Source: Rhodococcus globerulus NBRC 14531
GTDB taxonomy: Bacteria; Actinomycetota; Actinomycetes; Mycobacteriales; Mycobacteriaceae
DNA: 64,000 nt
Direction of reading: 5' to 3'
Assembly (NCBI RefSeq): GCF_001894805.1
Contig: NZ_BCWX01000001.1
Span: 434,001 to 498,000, forward strand
Of the stretch, positions 16,682 to 25,487 are shown one piece after another. Position 1 is the first letter of the stretch; each line of letters opens with the position of its first letter. The translations under genes were made by a program, and so were the position numbers. Below the pieces are notes generated by a model that searched no databases, was not told the DNA's origin, and saw nothing but the letters and a program-made list of their open reading frames with translations.

Positions 16682-18136
16682 TCAGTTGCTCAGACCATGA
16701 AACGTCTTCTCCCAGTATGACGGGTTCATAATCAATTGGTAGGTGCCCTTGATCGCGGCGATGCTCATCAGTACCCAATACAGTGGCGCTGTCAGGCACG
16801 CAATCAACAGGGCGGCATTCCGCGTCTCGCGACACGCAACAAGATTCATGTACATCACAGCGGCGTTTCCAAAGACGAGCGACGCGAGGGCCGGGAAGTA
16901 CACGTAGGTGGGGAAAATCTGTTGGATTATCGCGGGTTGACCGAGAATCCAGCCCAGGCTCAGAAGCCAGAAGATCGTGTTCAGTGCGGCAACCACCGGC
17001 GTTCCCGCCATCAGGATGGTAAATCGCAAGAACCCGACGGTCCCAATCCCGCGCCACAGCTTCACCGGCTGGCGCATGTGAACCAGCCAAGTCTGCAAGT
17101 AGCCCTTGTACCAGCGGGATCGCTGACGGATCCAGTTGATTGTGTCGCTGTTCGCCTCTTCGAGTGTTGTCGAGTTGAGGACGGCTGTGCGGTAGCCGCT
17201 TTCGGCGATCCGCACACCGAGGTCGGCGTCCTCTGTGACGTTGAACGGGTCCCAGGCGCCAATGTCGTCAAGCACGCTGCGTCGCAAATGATTTGATGTC
17301 CCACCCAGGGGAATGGGGGAGTTGCTTCGCATGAGGCCGGGCAAGATGAAGTTGAACCACAGGGCGTAGTCAGCGGTGAACCATGCCGTCAGCAGATTTT
17401 GTGTGCCGTTGTGAAAGGCGAGTTTCGCCTGGACACATGCGGTATTTGCCGGCAACTGAGCGAAAGTTGCTACTACTCGGCGCAATTGAAGTGGATCTGG
17501 CGAGTCCTCAGCGTCGTAGATCGTGATGATCTCGCCTGTGGAAAAATGAAGTCCGTAGTTACAGGCCTTCGGTTTGGTGCGTGGATCCGCCGCTGGGACT
17601 TTCAAGATGCTGACTACTTTGTCGACGCCGGCCAATTCAGCGGCTTCGATGGTGATCATGTCGTCTTCCTCGAGAAGGAGGAGAACTTGGAGTTTTTCCT
17701 TCGGGTAGTCGATGGCACGCATAGCTGCGATCAGATCACCGACAACCTCTGGTTCGTTGTAGGCGGGCACCAGGATCGTATAGAGCGGCAGTTCGTCATC
17801 GGTAAGGGCAAGTGCCACCTCGTCACTGATCGTCATAATGGCCGATGCGTCCAGGCCCCGCATGAAGAGGATGAGCCGATCAACCATCGTCCAGACATAC
17901 CCGAGCGTGCACAGCAGAGTGAGGGTGATCAGAGTGGGAGTGAGGAAAAAGATCAGGCACAAGATTGCGACCGCGAGAAGCGTGAACAGGACATTGCGCT
18001 GCCAGGGGTAGAACGCCACCGAGGCAGAGGAAATCGGTTTGCGCTCACGCAGACCGTTCACTGCATCATGGAGGGCAGCAGCTTTGAATGCGTCGGAGGC
18101 TTTGTTTCCGTGCACCAAGAGATCGGTATTCACCAT
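16682..18136 (-). CDS. Processive family 2 glycosyltransferase, BcsA/cellulose-synthase-like, without PilZ domain
   Basis: 484 residues. Two N-terminal membrane helices (NVLFTLLAVAILCLIFFL...) precede a cytosolic GT-A domain, and about four helices follow. Catalytic signatures of processive beta-glycan synthases are present: LVPAYNEPEVV, YDAEDSPDP (DxD), VTEDADLG (TED, catalytic base) and RQRSRWYKGYLQ (QxxRW-like). Synthesis and translocation of a beta-linked polymer from UDP-sugar is the expected role. The protein ends soon after the last helix, so the C-terminal PilZ c-di-GMP sensor of classical BcsA is absent. Its start overlaps the end of the upstream gene by 7 bp. The BcsB-like partner is on the other strand at 10516. 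Confidence 0.85.
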   Translation of the reverse strand: MVNTDLLVHGNKASDAFKAAALHDAVNGLRERKPISSASVAFYPWQRNVLFTLLAVAILCLIFFLTPTLITLTLLCTLGYVWTMVDRLILFMRGLDASAIMTISDEVALALTDDELPLYTILVPAYNEPEVVGDLIAAMRAIDYPKEKLQVLLLLEEDDMITIEAAELAGVDKVVSILKVPAADPRTKPKACNYGLHFSTGEIITIYDAEDSPDPLQLRRVVATFAQLPANTACVQAKLAFHNGTQNLLTAWFTADYALWFNFILPGLMRSNSPIPLGGTSNHLRRSVLDDIGAWDPFNVTEDADLGVRIAESGYRTAVLNSTTLEEANSDTINWIRQRSRWYKGYLQTWLVHMRQPVKLWRGIGTVGFLRFTILMAGTPVVAALNTIFWLLSLGWILGQPAIIQQIFPTYVYFPALASLVFGNAAVMYMNLVACRETRNAALLIACLTAPLYWVLMSIAAIKGTYQLIMNPSYWEKTFHGLSN

Positions 18137-19629
18137 TGTTGCGCCTCCACGATGTGTCGTCCCAAGGCCTCGAGCATCCCGAGGTCTTTGTACTGTGATT
18201 CGTTGTCCTCGGTTGAGCTTTTCCCGCGTAAGAGCAGAGCGAGACTATTGCCTCCATTCGAGGCCATCGACGGACTCGGCTCCGGGAAATAGGCGTCCGG
18301 TTCGTGATTGTCGACGGTGATGAGACTGACGCGTTGTGCGGCACCGTCACCACGAGTCCAGATGAAGTTGAGATTGCTCCAGGTGAGTAGGAGGGCGTCG
18401 TCGACGATGGTGTACATCTCGGCCACGACACCGCGCGTCAGTTCGACTTGCACAGTGGGGCTGACACGCGCGTTCTGCAACTCGTACGTGGCACTGCTCG
18501 GGTAAACAGAGAGAGTAGCCGCGCGACGGACCTGCAGCACATCCATTTGGACAGTGCGCTGGCGCATGAGAGCGTCCCACGCGGGATTTGGCGTATCGGC
18601 GCGAATTGTCTGTCGCGTCAGCGTGGATGTAGACCCGAAGTACCGCTGAGGCCAATCGAACTCTTCAGTGGAGATTTGACTCCACCCCGCCGGCACCACC
18701 AATCGAGGATCCGCAGTGGCCGGTGGGCCTTGGGAAATCGGAATATCGTCGGCATTGGGGAGCGGTGTGAGGGCGATCAGTATTGCAACGCCGAACACGA
18801 AGAGGATGGTCCAGTCGCTGGTTTTGGTTGACGGCTTGCGGAGCGGACGATCGAAAGGTTTTAGCGACTTGCCGCGGCGTTGATACAGATAGAAGATAGC
18901 GCCGACCAGCAGCGCAGTTCCGACTGCAGGAAATAGTTGAACCAGAAATAGCGGAACCGTCGGAAACTGGTTCGACAAGTAGTACACCAAGGCAGTGCCG
19001 AGGGCGATGGAGATCAAGAAGGCAACCAAACCTCGTCGCCAGTTTCGACTGACGGCAATGGTGGTGGCCGTGGAGGCGACAACAACCATGATGACGCTGT
19101 AGTCGAACCGAGTACCGCCCAATTCGATTGCCAACGTTCGGTAGAAAAGCGGGCTCAAAACCATGGGCGTCAGCCAGATCAACCAGTACCGATTGACGGG
19201 GCGAAGTCCGAACATGAGAACTGCTGCGCCCCAGACAAAGACCCAAGCCGCCAACGCATCGATGTGCATCAGCTCGTAGTTGTCCCCGAATCGCGGCATC
19301 AGCAGCGCCTGCATACCAAGCGCGACGAGTAAGCCGATGCCGCCAACGATCTTGTCCGTTTCCCGATCATGGATCGGGAGTTCGGGACCCCGCCTGAGGT
19401 CTGTACCCACAGCCGCAACAACACACAGCAGGGGCAGTACAAATACAAACCCAATCGCGGTGCCATCGACTGTGCTGCGCCACAGGTTGTTCCACGTTGG
19501 CCAGAACGCAAATATTGTGGCTGCTGCGATCATCAACCAACGGACCGTGAGCCGCGGAACAATTCCCGACTCAGCGCGGATAGTGCTGATCTTCAAGGTG
19601 TGTAGTCCCATTCGAGCGTGACTGGTCAA
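18130..19629 (-). CDS. Polytopic membrane protein with a C-terminal extracytoplasmic domain, function unknown
   Basis: 499 residues. About nine membrane helices in the first 290 residues are followed by a soluble domain (from LPNADDIPISQ) containing PAGWSQISTEEFDWPQRYFGSTSTL. The shape recalls exosortase/EpsI fusions, but no exosortase catalytic Cys is seen, so I do not make that call. ATG 19629 and ATG 19611 (MGLHTLK) are possible starts. It is translationally coupled to the GT2 gene downstream (7-bp overlap), so it probably takes part in export or assembly of that glycan. Confidence 0.6.
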   Translation of the reverse strand: MTSHARMGLHTLKISTIRAESGIVPRLTVRWLMIAAATIFAFWPTWNNLWRSTVDGTAIGFVFVLPLLCVVAAVGTDLRRGPELPIHDRETDKIVGGIGLLVALGMQALLMPRFGDNYELMHIDALAAWVFVWGAAVLMFGLRPVNRYWLIWLTPMVLSPLFYRTLAIELGGTRFDYSVIMVVVASTATTIAVSRNWRRGLVAFLISIALGTALVYYLSNQFPTVPLFLVQLFPAVGTALLVGAIFYLYQRRGKSLKPFDRPLRKPSTKTSDWTILFVFGVAILIALTPLPNADDIPISQGPPATADPRLVVPAGWSQISTEEFDWPQRYFGSTSTLTRQTIRADTPNPAWDALMRQRTVQMDVLQVRRAATLSVYPSSATYELQNARVSPTVQVELTRGVVAEMYTIVDDALLLTWSNLNFIWTRGDGAAQRVSLITVDNHEPDAYFPEPSPSMASNGGNSLALLLRGKSSTEDNESQYKDLGMLEALGRHIVEAQQW

Positions 19630-20763
19630 CGAACCGGATTGCGGACCTCGTTGGGGAGTCTTCGGGTGTATGTCCGAATTTTGACCTTACGCGATTTTGC
19701 GCGACGCACGAATCGGACGATATGGGCGTTTCACCGGCCGGTTGTTGCCTCACATCAGGTTTGTACGCGCTGTAGTCCGCGTCCAAGCTCGACAGCGGAA
19801 TGTATATCTCGGATGTGTATTCGCCCTGATTGATTGCATGCACCTATAGGGACGTAAGTCCCGAAAGATGGTTACTTTCGGTCAGCATTGTTGACTTGAG
19901 AGGTGCAGTCTGGGGCTGGCAATGGTAGGCAATTTCCGGGTTGGTGAATCTCGAGGTATCACAAACCTCACGTATCGGATAATGGCAATTTGTCTGGTTC
20001 TCGGCTTGGTGGACGAAAGGCGCATCCGCCGGTGATCATGTGAGGCTTGTACTTGAATACGTCACCATTTCACATTGTGAGATTCCGCCGACAGTGTGAG
20101 CAAGATAATATAGACCGTAAATGGACAATCGTCCAGCAGTAATCTTCGGGATTGTCCAGTTTGAACTTTGTATCATCGGTTCATTCGCTTCCAGGTAGCC
20201 GTCGTTATCGCATGAGAATGGCCGAGAATCGAAACAGGACAAAGGTCGCAATCTTCTCGGGTGATTTGGTCTGTATCCCGATCGTGCAGTCGCAATTACA
20301 GTTGACTTGACGGAAAAGGCCTTGATCTGCATGTATCTCCCCTGTTTGTGCGGCTGGCAACTGATCGGCGCACTGTTGCCGCAATGACAAAGAGGGCGAG
20401 ATCCGGCATTTGCTAAATATTTGCCGTCTGGTTTGAAATTGTCTCGACCGATCAACCGATTGACTTGACAACCGAAAAAAATCGTTGACGGTCTGTCATT
20501 TGGGGTGAAGTGGGTGATTGGTGCCGATCACCGCTGTCAACCTGCGCCGTTCGGAAATTTGATCCATCTGCCAGGTGGTGGTGAAATAGATCCCGCATGG
20601 TACGTAACGGACAGCCGCAGATCGCGATCAATCAGTGTGAAACGGATGTGCGGGACACTTGCTCAAGTCGGGTCTGGTGGTCAGGCAATTTCGGATTGTT
20701 TCGAGCACTTTCAGATGAGTAGTTGATTCGGAAATTTCCTGACCAGGAAGGAGAGCTGACAAG
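19630..20763. other. 1.1-kb divergent intergenic region
   Basis: It lies between two divergent glycan operons. No ORF is supportable. It is AT-rich with several TTGACT/TTGACA-like hexamers (for example around 20303 and 20461). A 9-bp inverted repeat, tggacaatc/gattgtcca, lies at 20122-20130 and 20150-20158, and a DosR-like box at 19849. It ends with a strong ribosome-binding site (aggaaggagag) for the gene at 20764. It is unusually long and probably regulatory for both operons. Confidence 0.5.
19849..19862. promoter_or_regulatory. DosR/DevR-box-like site
   Basis: gggacgtaagtccc followed by gaa. Compared with the published mycobacterial DosR consensus core GGGACTWWAGTCCC it differs at one position, and the 3' flank (SAA) matches. 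It lies 220 bp upstream of the leftward operon start and 900 bp upstream of the rightward one. Binding is inferred only. Confidence 0.4.
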
Positions 20764-22296
20764 GTGACAGCGCTCAACGAAAGCGAAGGGTCTCCCACGA
20801 GTTCTCGTGTGGTGCCGGAAGTTCAACCGGTGACGCCTGACGCTCATTCGGAGGTGTCTTCGCGACATCGGTGGCAAGCGGCTTACGTTCGGCGGTTGGC
20901 CGTCAGTGACGCGGCAATTATTGTCGCAGCGGTATTTCTTGCTCAGTGGTTCCGTTTTGGCGCGGAGTCAGGTGGGGTGAGTACCAGCGGCGTTGGAAAC
21001 TACAGCTACACCGCCGTCTCACTCGTATTGATCGTCGCGTGGATTGCAACGCTCAGCATCTTCCGGACTAGGTCGATTCGAGTGATCGGGAGCGGACCGG
21101 AAGAGTATCGGCGAATCTTTGTCAGCACGGTACGACTCTTCGGCTTGATCGCGATAGGCAGCCTGCTTCTTCAGATCGACATCGCCCGCCTCTATCTGGC
21201 ATTTGCTTTCCCCGTCGGCATGATCACTTTGATGGCTAACCGCTGGTTCTGGCGCCGACTCATCGCCCGTCGCCGTGCACGAGGTGAATTTAGAACCTCG
21301 GTACTCGTTGTGGGAAATCGTCATGCCGTTATTAATCTGGCAGAGAACTTCGAACGCGGATCAGCTGACGGATTCAGAGTGGTGGGTGTTTGCACACCGG
21401 GCCACAACAGCGACATGAACGATGTGATCACGGTCGGAGGGCGACGCATCCCGGTCTTGGGTGATGAACACGACGTCACCCGTGCCCTTGATGTGGTGGG
21501 TGCAGATACCGTCGCCGTCACCGCGACCGAGCATCTGGGCTTGGACGGAATGCGCAAGCTCGCATGGGATCTCGAGTGCAAGCGGGTAGATCTTGTTGTC
21601 TCGCCGGGCATCCTGGATGTTTCGGGACCCAGGCTTTCGATGCGGCCCGTCGCAGGTCTTCCGTTGATCCACGTGGAACGCCCGCGATATCACAGCGCGC
21701 AGAAGTTCGCGAAGACATCCTTCGACATCGTCTTTGCCACAATGATTTTGATCCTCATCAGCCCTGTGCTGCTCGCTGCCGCGGTGGCCGTGAAGATGAC
21801 CAGCCCAGGCCCGGTCTTGTACAAGTCGGAGCGAATGGGCTTGGACGGCAAACCGTTCCCGATGCTGAAGTTCCGTTCGATGGTCCAGAATGCAGACAAG
21901 CAAGTTGACGCGCTGATGAAGAACAACGAGGGTGCCGGCGTTCTGTTCAAGATGCGTGACGACCCTCGGGTCACGTCGGTGGGGCGTGTTATGCGCAAAT
22001 TCTCGATCGACGAGCTGCCGCAATTCCTGAACGTTCTGCGTCGTGAGATGAGTGTTGTTGGACCGCGACCTCCGCTGCGGCGCGAGGTGGAGGCCTATGA
22101 CGGTACGGTGAGCCGACGGCTTCTGGTCAAGCCCGGAATTACCGGACTGTGGCAGGTAAGTGGGCGCTCCGATCTCTCGTGGGAAGACACTGTGCGACTT
22201 GATCTTTCCTACGTCGACAACTGGTCAATGATGGGCGATATTTTGATCGTCGCGAAGACATTGAAGGCTGTAGTGGCCAGCGACGGCGCGTACTGA
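20764..22296 (+). CDS. Undecaprenyl-phosphate sugar phosphotransferase (WbaP/WcaJ family)
   Basis: Starts a repeat unit by moving a hexose-1-phosphate from a UDP-sugar to undecaprenyl phosphate on the inner membrane face. It is 510 residues: four N-terminal helices, a Rossmann-like middle (VLVVGNRHAVINLAENF), a fifth helix (FDIVFATMILILISPVLLAAAVAV) and the bacterial sugar transferase domain. Signatures are PVLYKSERMGLDGKPF, LKFRSMVQNAD, DELPQFLNVLRREMSVVGPRP and KPGITGLWQVSGRSDLSWEDTVRLDLSYVDNWS. The GTG start follows aggaaggagag. It is the first gene of the heteropolysaccharide operon. The sugar (glucose or galactose) cannot be decided from sequence. Confidence 0.92.
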   Translation: MTALNESEGSPTSSRVVPEVQPVTPDAHSEVSSRHRWQAAYVRRLAVSDAAIIVAAVFLAQWFRFGAESGGVSTSGVGNYSYTAVSLVLIVAWIATLSIFRTRSIRVIGSGPEEYRRIFVSTVRLFGLIAIGSLLLQIDIARLYLAFAFPVGMITLMANRWFWRRLIARRRARGEFRTSVLVVGNRHAVINLAENFERGSADGFRVVGVCTPGHNSDMNDVITVGGRRIPVLGDEHDVTRALDVVGADTVAVTATEHLGLDGMRKLAWDLECKRVDLVVSPGILDVSGPRLSMRPVAGLPLIHVERPRYHSAQKFAKTSFDIVFATMILILISPVLLAAAVAVKMTSPGPVLYKSERMGLDGKPFPMLKFRSMVQNADKQVDALMKNNEGAGVLFKMRDDPRVTSVGRVMRKFSIDELPQFLNVLRREMSVVGPRPPLRREVEAYDGTVSRRLLVKPGITGLWQVSGRSDLSWEDTVRLDLSYVDNWSMMGDILIVAKTLKAVVASDGAY

Positions 22297-22401
22297 TCTG
22301 ACGTCTAACCCGGGCGAAATCGTATGTGTCGATGCAGCGGAAACCGATCTTTAGAAACTATTGCCACACATGTCGGCTGAACGTAAAGGAAATGCGAGAG
22401 C

Positions 22402-23721
22402 ATGCGAATCACAGTCTTCGGTACGGGCTATCTTGGGGCCACGCACGCGGCGTGCATGGCTGAGCTGGGGCATGAGGTGCTCGGAGTCGATGTCGATGAG
22501 TCGAAGTTGCAGAAGCTTGAGGCCGGTGAGGTCCCGTTCTGGGAGCCAGGGCTTGAGGAGATCCTGCAGCGAAATATCGCGGCTGGACGTCTGCGCTTCA
22601 CATCGTCCTACGCAGAGGCCGCTGAGTTTGCCGAGGTTCACTTTCTTGGTGTCGGCACGCCTCAGAAGAAGGGTGAGTACGCCGCCGACATGAAGTATGT
22701 AGATGCGGTGATTGAAACGTTGGCACCATTGCTGACTAAGCCCGCAGTCATATTCGGCAAGTCAACGGTACCCGTAGGCACCGCTGCACGACTTGGTGCA
22801 ACTGCGCGTGAGTTGGCGCCTGCCGGCGATGGTGTTGAGGTCGCATGGAATCCGGAGTTCCTCAGGGAGGGATACGCCGTCAAGGACACTTTGCATCCGG
22901 ATCGTCTGGTCCTAGGCGTGGATCGCGCTCGGCCGGGGCGAGCCGAGGAAATCGCACGTGAAGTGTATGCAGAATTGCTTGATGAGAAGATCCCGTTTGT
23001 TGTGACCGATTTGGCAACGGCTGAGCTGGTCAAGGCTTCCGCCAACGCGTTCCTAGCTACCAAGATCTCGTTCATCAATGCAATCGCGGAGGTTTGTGAA
23101 GCAGCGGGTGCCGATGTGACGGTGCTGGCTGATGCGATCGGCCACGACGAGCGCATTGGGCGAAAATTCCTCAATGCAGGCATTGGGTTCGGCGGTGGAT
23201 GTCTGCCCAAAGACATCCGCGCGTTTATGGCACGCGCCGGTGAGCTCGGCGCTGACCAAGCACTCACGTTCTTGCGAGAGGTCGACAACATCAATATGCG
23301 TCGTCGAACGCGCATGGTGGAACTAGCGCGGGAGGCATGCGGCTCCTTATTGGGCGCGAGAGTGGCAGTGCTTGGTGCAGCCTTCAAGCCAGATTCTGAT
23401 GATGTACGCGATTCACCCGCACTGAACGTTGCTGGCCAGATCCAGCTTCAGGGTGCCGCTGTGAACGTTTATGACCCCAAAGCTATGGAAAATTCGCGCG
23501 CACTGTTTCCAACGCTGACGTACAGCACATCTGCTTTGGAAGCGTGTGAGGGTGCGGACGTGGTTCTTGTGCTCACCGAATGGAAGGAATTCAAAGATCT
23601 CAAACCACGCGCGTTGGATTCCGTTGTGCGACAGAAGAAGTTGATCGATGGAAGAAACTGCCTGAGTCCCGAACAGTGGCGTTCAGCAGGCTGGTCGTAC
23701 CGCGGGTTGGGTCGGCCGTGA
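22402..23721 (+). CDS. ugd: UDP-glucose 6-dehydrogenase (copy 1)
   Basis: Oxidises UDP-glucose to UDP-glucuronate with two NAD+. It is 439 residues. Motifs are an N-terminal Rossmann VFGTGYLGATHA, GKSTVPVGT, NPEFLREG, GGGCLPKD (catalytic Cys) and AAFKPDSDDVRDSPALNV. UDP-glucuronate is an acidic precursor, implying an anionic polymer. The start ATG follows aaaggaaatg. Its stop overlaps the GTG of the next gene (GTGA). A near-identical-length paralogue lies at 53949; this copy is the one inside the biosynthetic operon. Confidence 0.95.
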   Translation: MRITVFGTGYLGATHAACMAELGHEVLGVDVDESKLQKLEAGEVPFWEPGLEEILQRNIAAGRLRFTSSYAEAAEFAEVHFLGVGTPQKKGEYAADMKYVDAVIETLAPLLTKPAVIFGKSTVPVGTAARLGATARELAPAGDGVEVAWNPEFLREGYAVKDTLHPDRLVLGVDRARPGRAEEIAREVYAELLDEKIPFVVTDLATAELVKASANAFLATKISFINAIAEVCEAAGADVTVLADAIGHDERIGRKFLNAGIGFGGGCLPKDIRAFMARAGELGADQALTFLREVDNINMRRRTRMVELAREACGSLLGARVAVLGAAFKPDSDDVRDSPALNVAGQIQLQGAAVNVYDPKAMENSRALFPTLTYSTSALEACEGADVVLVLTEWKEFKDLKPRALDSVVRQKKLIDGRNCLSPEQWRSAGWSYRGLGRP

Positions 23722-24623
23722 CAGAGATAGATTCGACGGAGAGTCGAACGCTTGTGGGACATTCAGACGACGATCTTGAAATCCGCGCCAACACCACAAA
23801 GGCTGCAGCAAGTACAGATGACGTCGCTCCGGAGATTTTGATTGGATCATCAGACAACACGGGCGACGATCGTCAGATATTGACGAACCTGAAGGTCGGT
23901 AGCGTGTCGATATCATTTGATACGCGCACAATAGCCGAGATTATTAGCATTTTAACCCGTGCCACACCGACAAAATGGCAGACGGTCGTCACGCCCAATC
24001 TCCATCACATTAACCTAATCGAAAAGGATCCGGAGTTAGCATCGATCTACTCGAATGCCGGTATAGTCCTCCCCGACGGGTGGCCGGTAGCTTGGGTGCT
24101 CTCCAGGGTGAAGGGGTGCCGGGTAGGTCGTGTCGCTGGGTCTGACTTGCTTGAATTGCTTCTGTCGGCTGATGGGAAGGGCAAACCGCTGGTCTTGGTC
24201 GGTGGTCGAGACGAGATGGCGGTAAAGGTAGTCGAACGTCGTGCGAAATTGGCGGGGTGGGCAGTCGTATCGGAGCCTGCTCCGCCGTCAGAGTTAGCGA
24301 ATGAGCAGTCGAGAAACGCTCTCCAAGCGCGAGTGGCCGCGGCAGGTACCGATGGAGTCGTGGTCCTGGGTTTAGGAGCGCCAAAACAGGAGCAGTTTGC
24401 TACGGCACTCGCTTCCGGACCAGGGCAAGGCTACATTCTCTGTTTAGGGATGGCCATCAATTTCAGTGCAGGAGTCATGAAGAGGGCCCCCAGCTGGATG
24501 CAGAAAGCCAAAATTGAATGGTTGCACCGTATATTGCAAGAACGTCAACGCCTATTGCCCCGCTATGTCAATGACGCGCGGTCTCTAGTACCGCTAATGA
24601 TAAATAATGTGAGGTCTCGCTAA
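23718..24623 (+). CDS. WecG/TagA/CpsF family glycosyltransferase
   Basis: About 301 residues from GTG 23718, which overlaps the ugd stop by 4 bp. The frame extends upstream inside ugd and that part is not coding. The first 60 residues are acidic and disordered. The GT26 domain follows: TVVTPNLHHINLIEKDPEL, YSNAGIVLPDGWPVAW (Asp-Gly motif), GRVAGSDLLELLL and VVVLGLGAPKQEQFA. The C-terminal basic helix (WMQKAKIEWLHRILQERQR) is the membrane-associating tail of the family. These enzymes add the second sugar to undecaprenyl-PP-sugar, usually N-acetylmannosamine(uronate) or a related sugar. The stop abuts the next ATG. Confidence 0.88.
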   Translation: MTEIDSTESRTLVGHSDDDLEIRANTTKAAASTDDVAPEILIGSSDNTGDDRQILTNLKVGSVSISFDTRTIAEIISILTRATPTKWQTVVTPNLHHINLIEKDPELASIYSNAGIVLPDGWPVAWVLSRVKGCRVGRVAGSDLLELLLSADGKGKPLVLVGGRDEMAVKVVERRAKLAGWAVVSEPAPPSELANEQSRNALQARVAAAGTDGVVVLGLGAPKQEQFATALASGPGQGYILCLGMAINFSAGVMKRAPSWMQKAKIEWLHRILQERQRLLPRYVNDARSLVPLMINNVRSR

Positions 24624-25487
24624 ATGGACTGTGTAATTGTCACACCGATGCACAATGAGGCTGCCAATATTGCAGTCCTCGCGCAACAGTTGACGAGATC
24701 TACCGTCAAGCCAATTGCGTGGATTGTCGTTGATGACGGGAGTTCTGACGACAGTCGGGGATCTCTTTCGTCGGTTCCAACTGACGTCAATACAATTGTG
24801 CTTACGCGTGACAACGCCGGTGGGCTAATCGGCGGATCGGCTTTCACAGCCTGGCAGTACGGAGTCGACCATGCTTTAAGTCTCTACCCTGACTTGTCGT
24901 ACATAATGAAACTTGATGCAGACGTGGAATTGCCGAGTGATTATCTGCAGAAAGTGCTGGAAACGTTCGCTGATTCACCAGAAATTGCATTGGTCGGTGG
25001 AGTGCTCATTGAAAAGGCCGATCGAGAGCAAACAATACATGTCCCAGGTCCAGTCAAGATGTACTCCGCCGCGGGGTATCGATCTCTGGATTCAGTTCCG
25101 CGTGTAGTCGGGTTCGATGTCATGGACGAAATTGCAATCAAAGATGCTGGCCTTAAAGTTATTGTACGAAAGGACCTTCCGTTCCGCGTACGTCGCCCTA
25201 TTGGAGCAAGTCAGGGTCTAGTTCACGGGCGACGACGGAATGGTCAGGTCTGTAAATGGACCGGGTACTGGACACCATATTTCGTCTTGCATGCAACCCG
25301 TTATGCGTTTCGCAAACCCTATTTTGTAGGATCATTTGCGATGATTGCAGGCTACTTAAAAGCTTCCGCAAGTCCCTATTCTGAGCATCTCAGGCGCGCG
25401 CATGCACTAGAACAGCGTGGAAAACTGAAAAATGCAATCGCGTCTCCGCGTAAATGGCTAAAATCCACATATGGGGTGAAACCATGA
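24624..25487 (+). CDS. Family 2 glycosyltransferase
   Basis: 287 residues, cytosolic GT-A fold: VIVTPMHNEAANI, WIVVDDGSSDDS (nucleotide-binding Asp), YIMKLDADVELP (DxD) and a C-terminal helical region. It has no membrane helices, so it probably works at the membrane on lipid-linked intermediates. It begins at the base after the WecG-like stop and overlaps the next gene by 4 bp (ATGA 25484-25487). Codon choice is visibly more AT-rich than in the flanking sugar-nucleotide genes. The sugar is unknown. Confidence 0.85.
   Translation: MDCVIVTPMHNEAANIAVLAQQLTRSTVKPIAWIVVDDGSSDDSRGSLSSVPTDVNTIVLTRDNAGGLIGGSAFTAWQYGVDHALSLYPDLSYIMKLDADVELPSDYLQKVLETFADSPEIALVGGVLIEKADREQTIHVPGPVKMYSAAGYRSLDSVPRVVGFDVMDEIAIKDAGLKVIVRKDLPFRVRRPIGASQGLVHGRRRNGQVCKWTGYWTPYFVLHATRYAFRKPYFVGSFAMIAGYLKASASPYSEHLRRAHALEQRGKLKNAIASPRKWLKSTYGVKP

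Noticed and set aside
17399..18292. 297-codon ORF antisense to the BcsA-like gene
   Set aside because: It is a shadow of the minus-strand GT2, whose catalytic motifs are unmistakable.
18130..19629. Calling this protein an exosortase/EpsI fusion
   Set aside because: The shape is similar but no exosortase catalytic Cys motif is visible.
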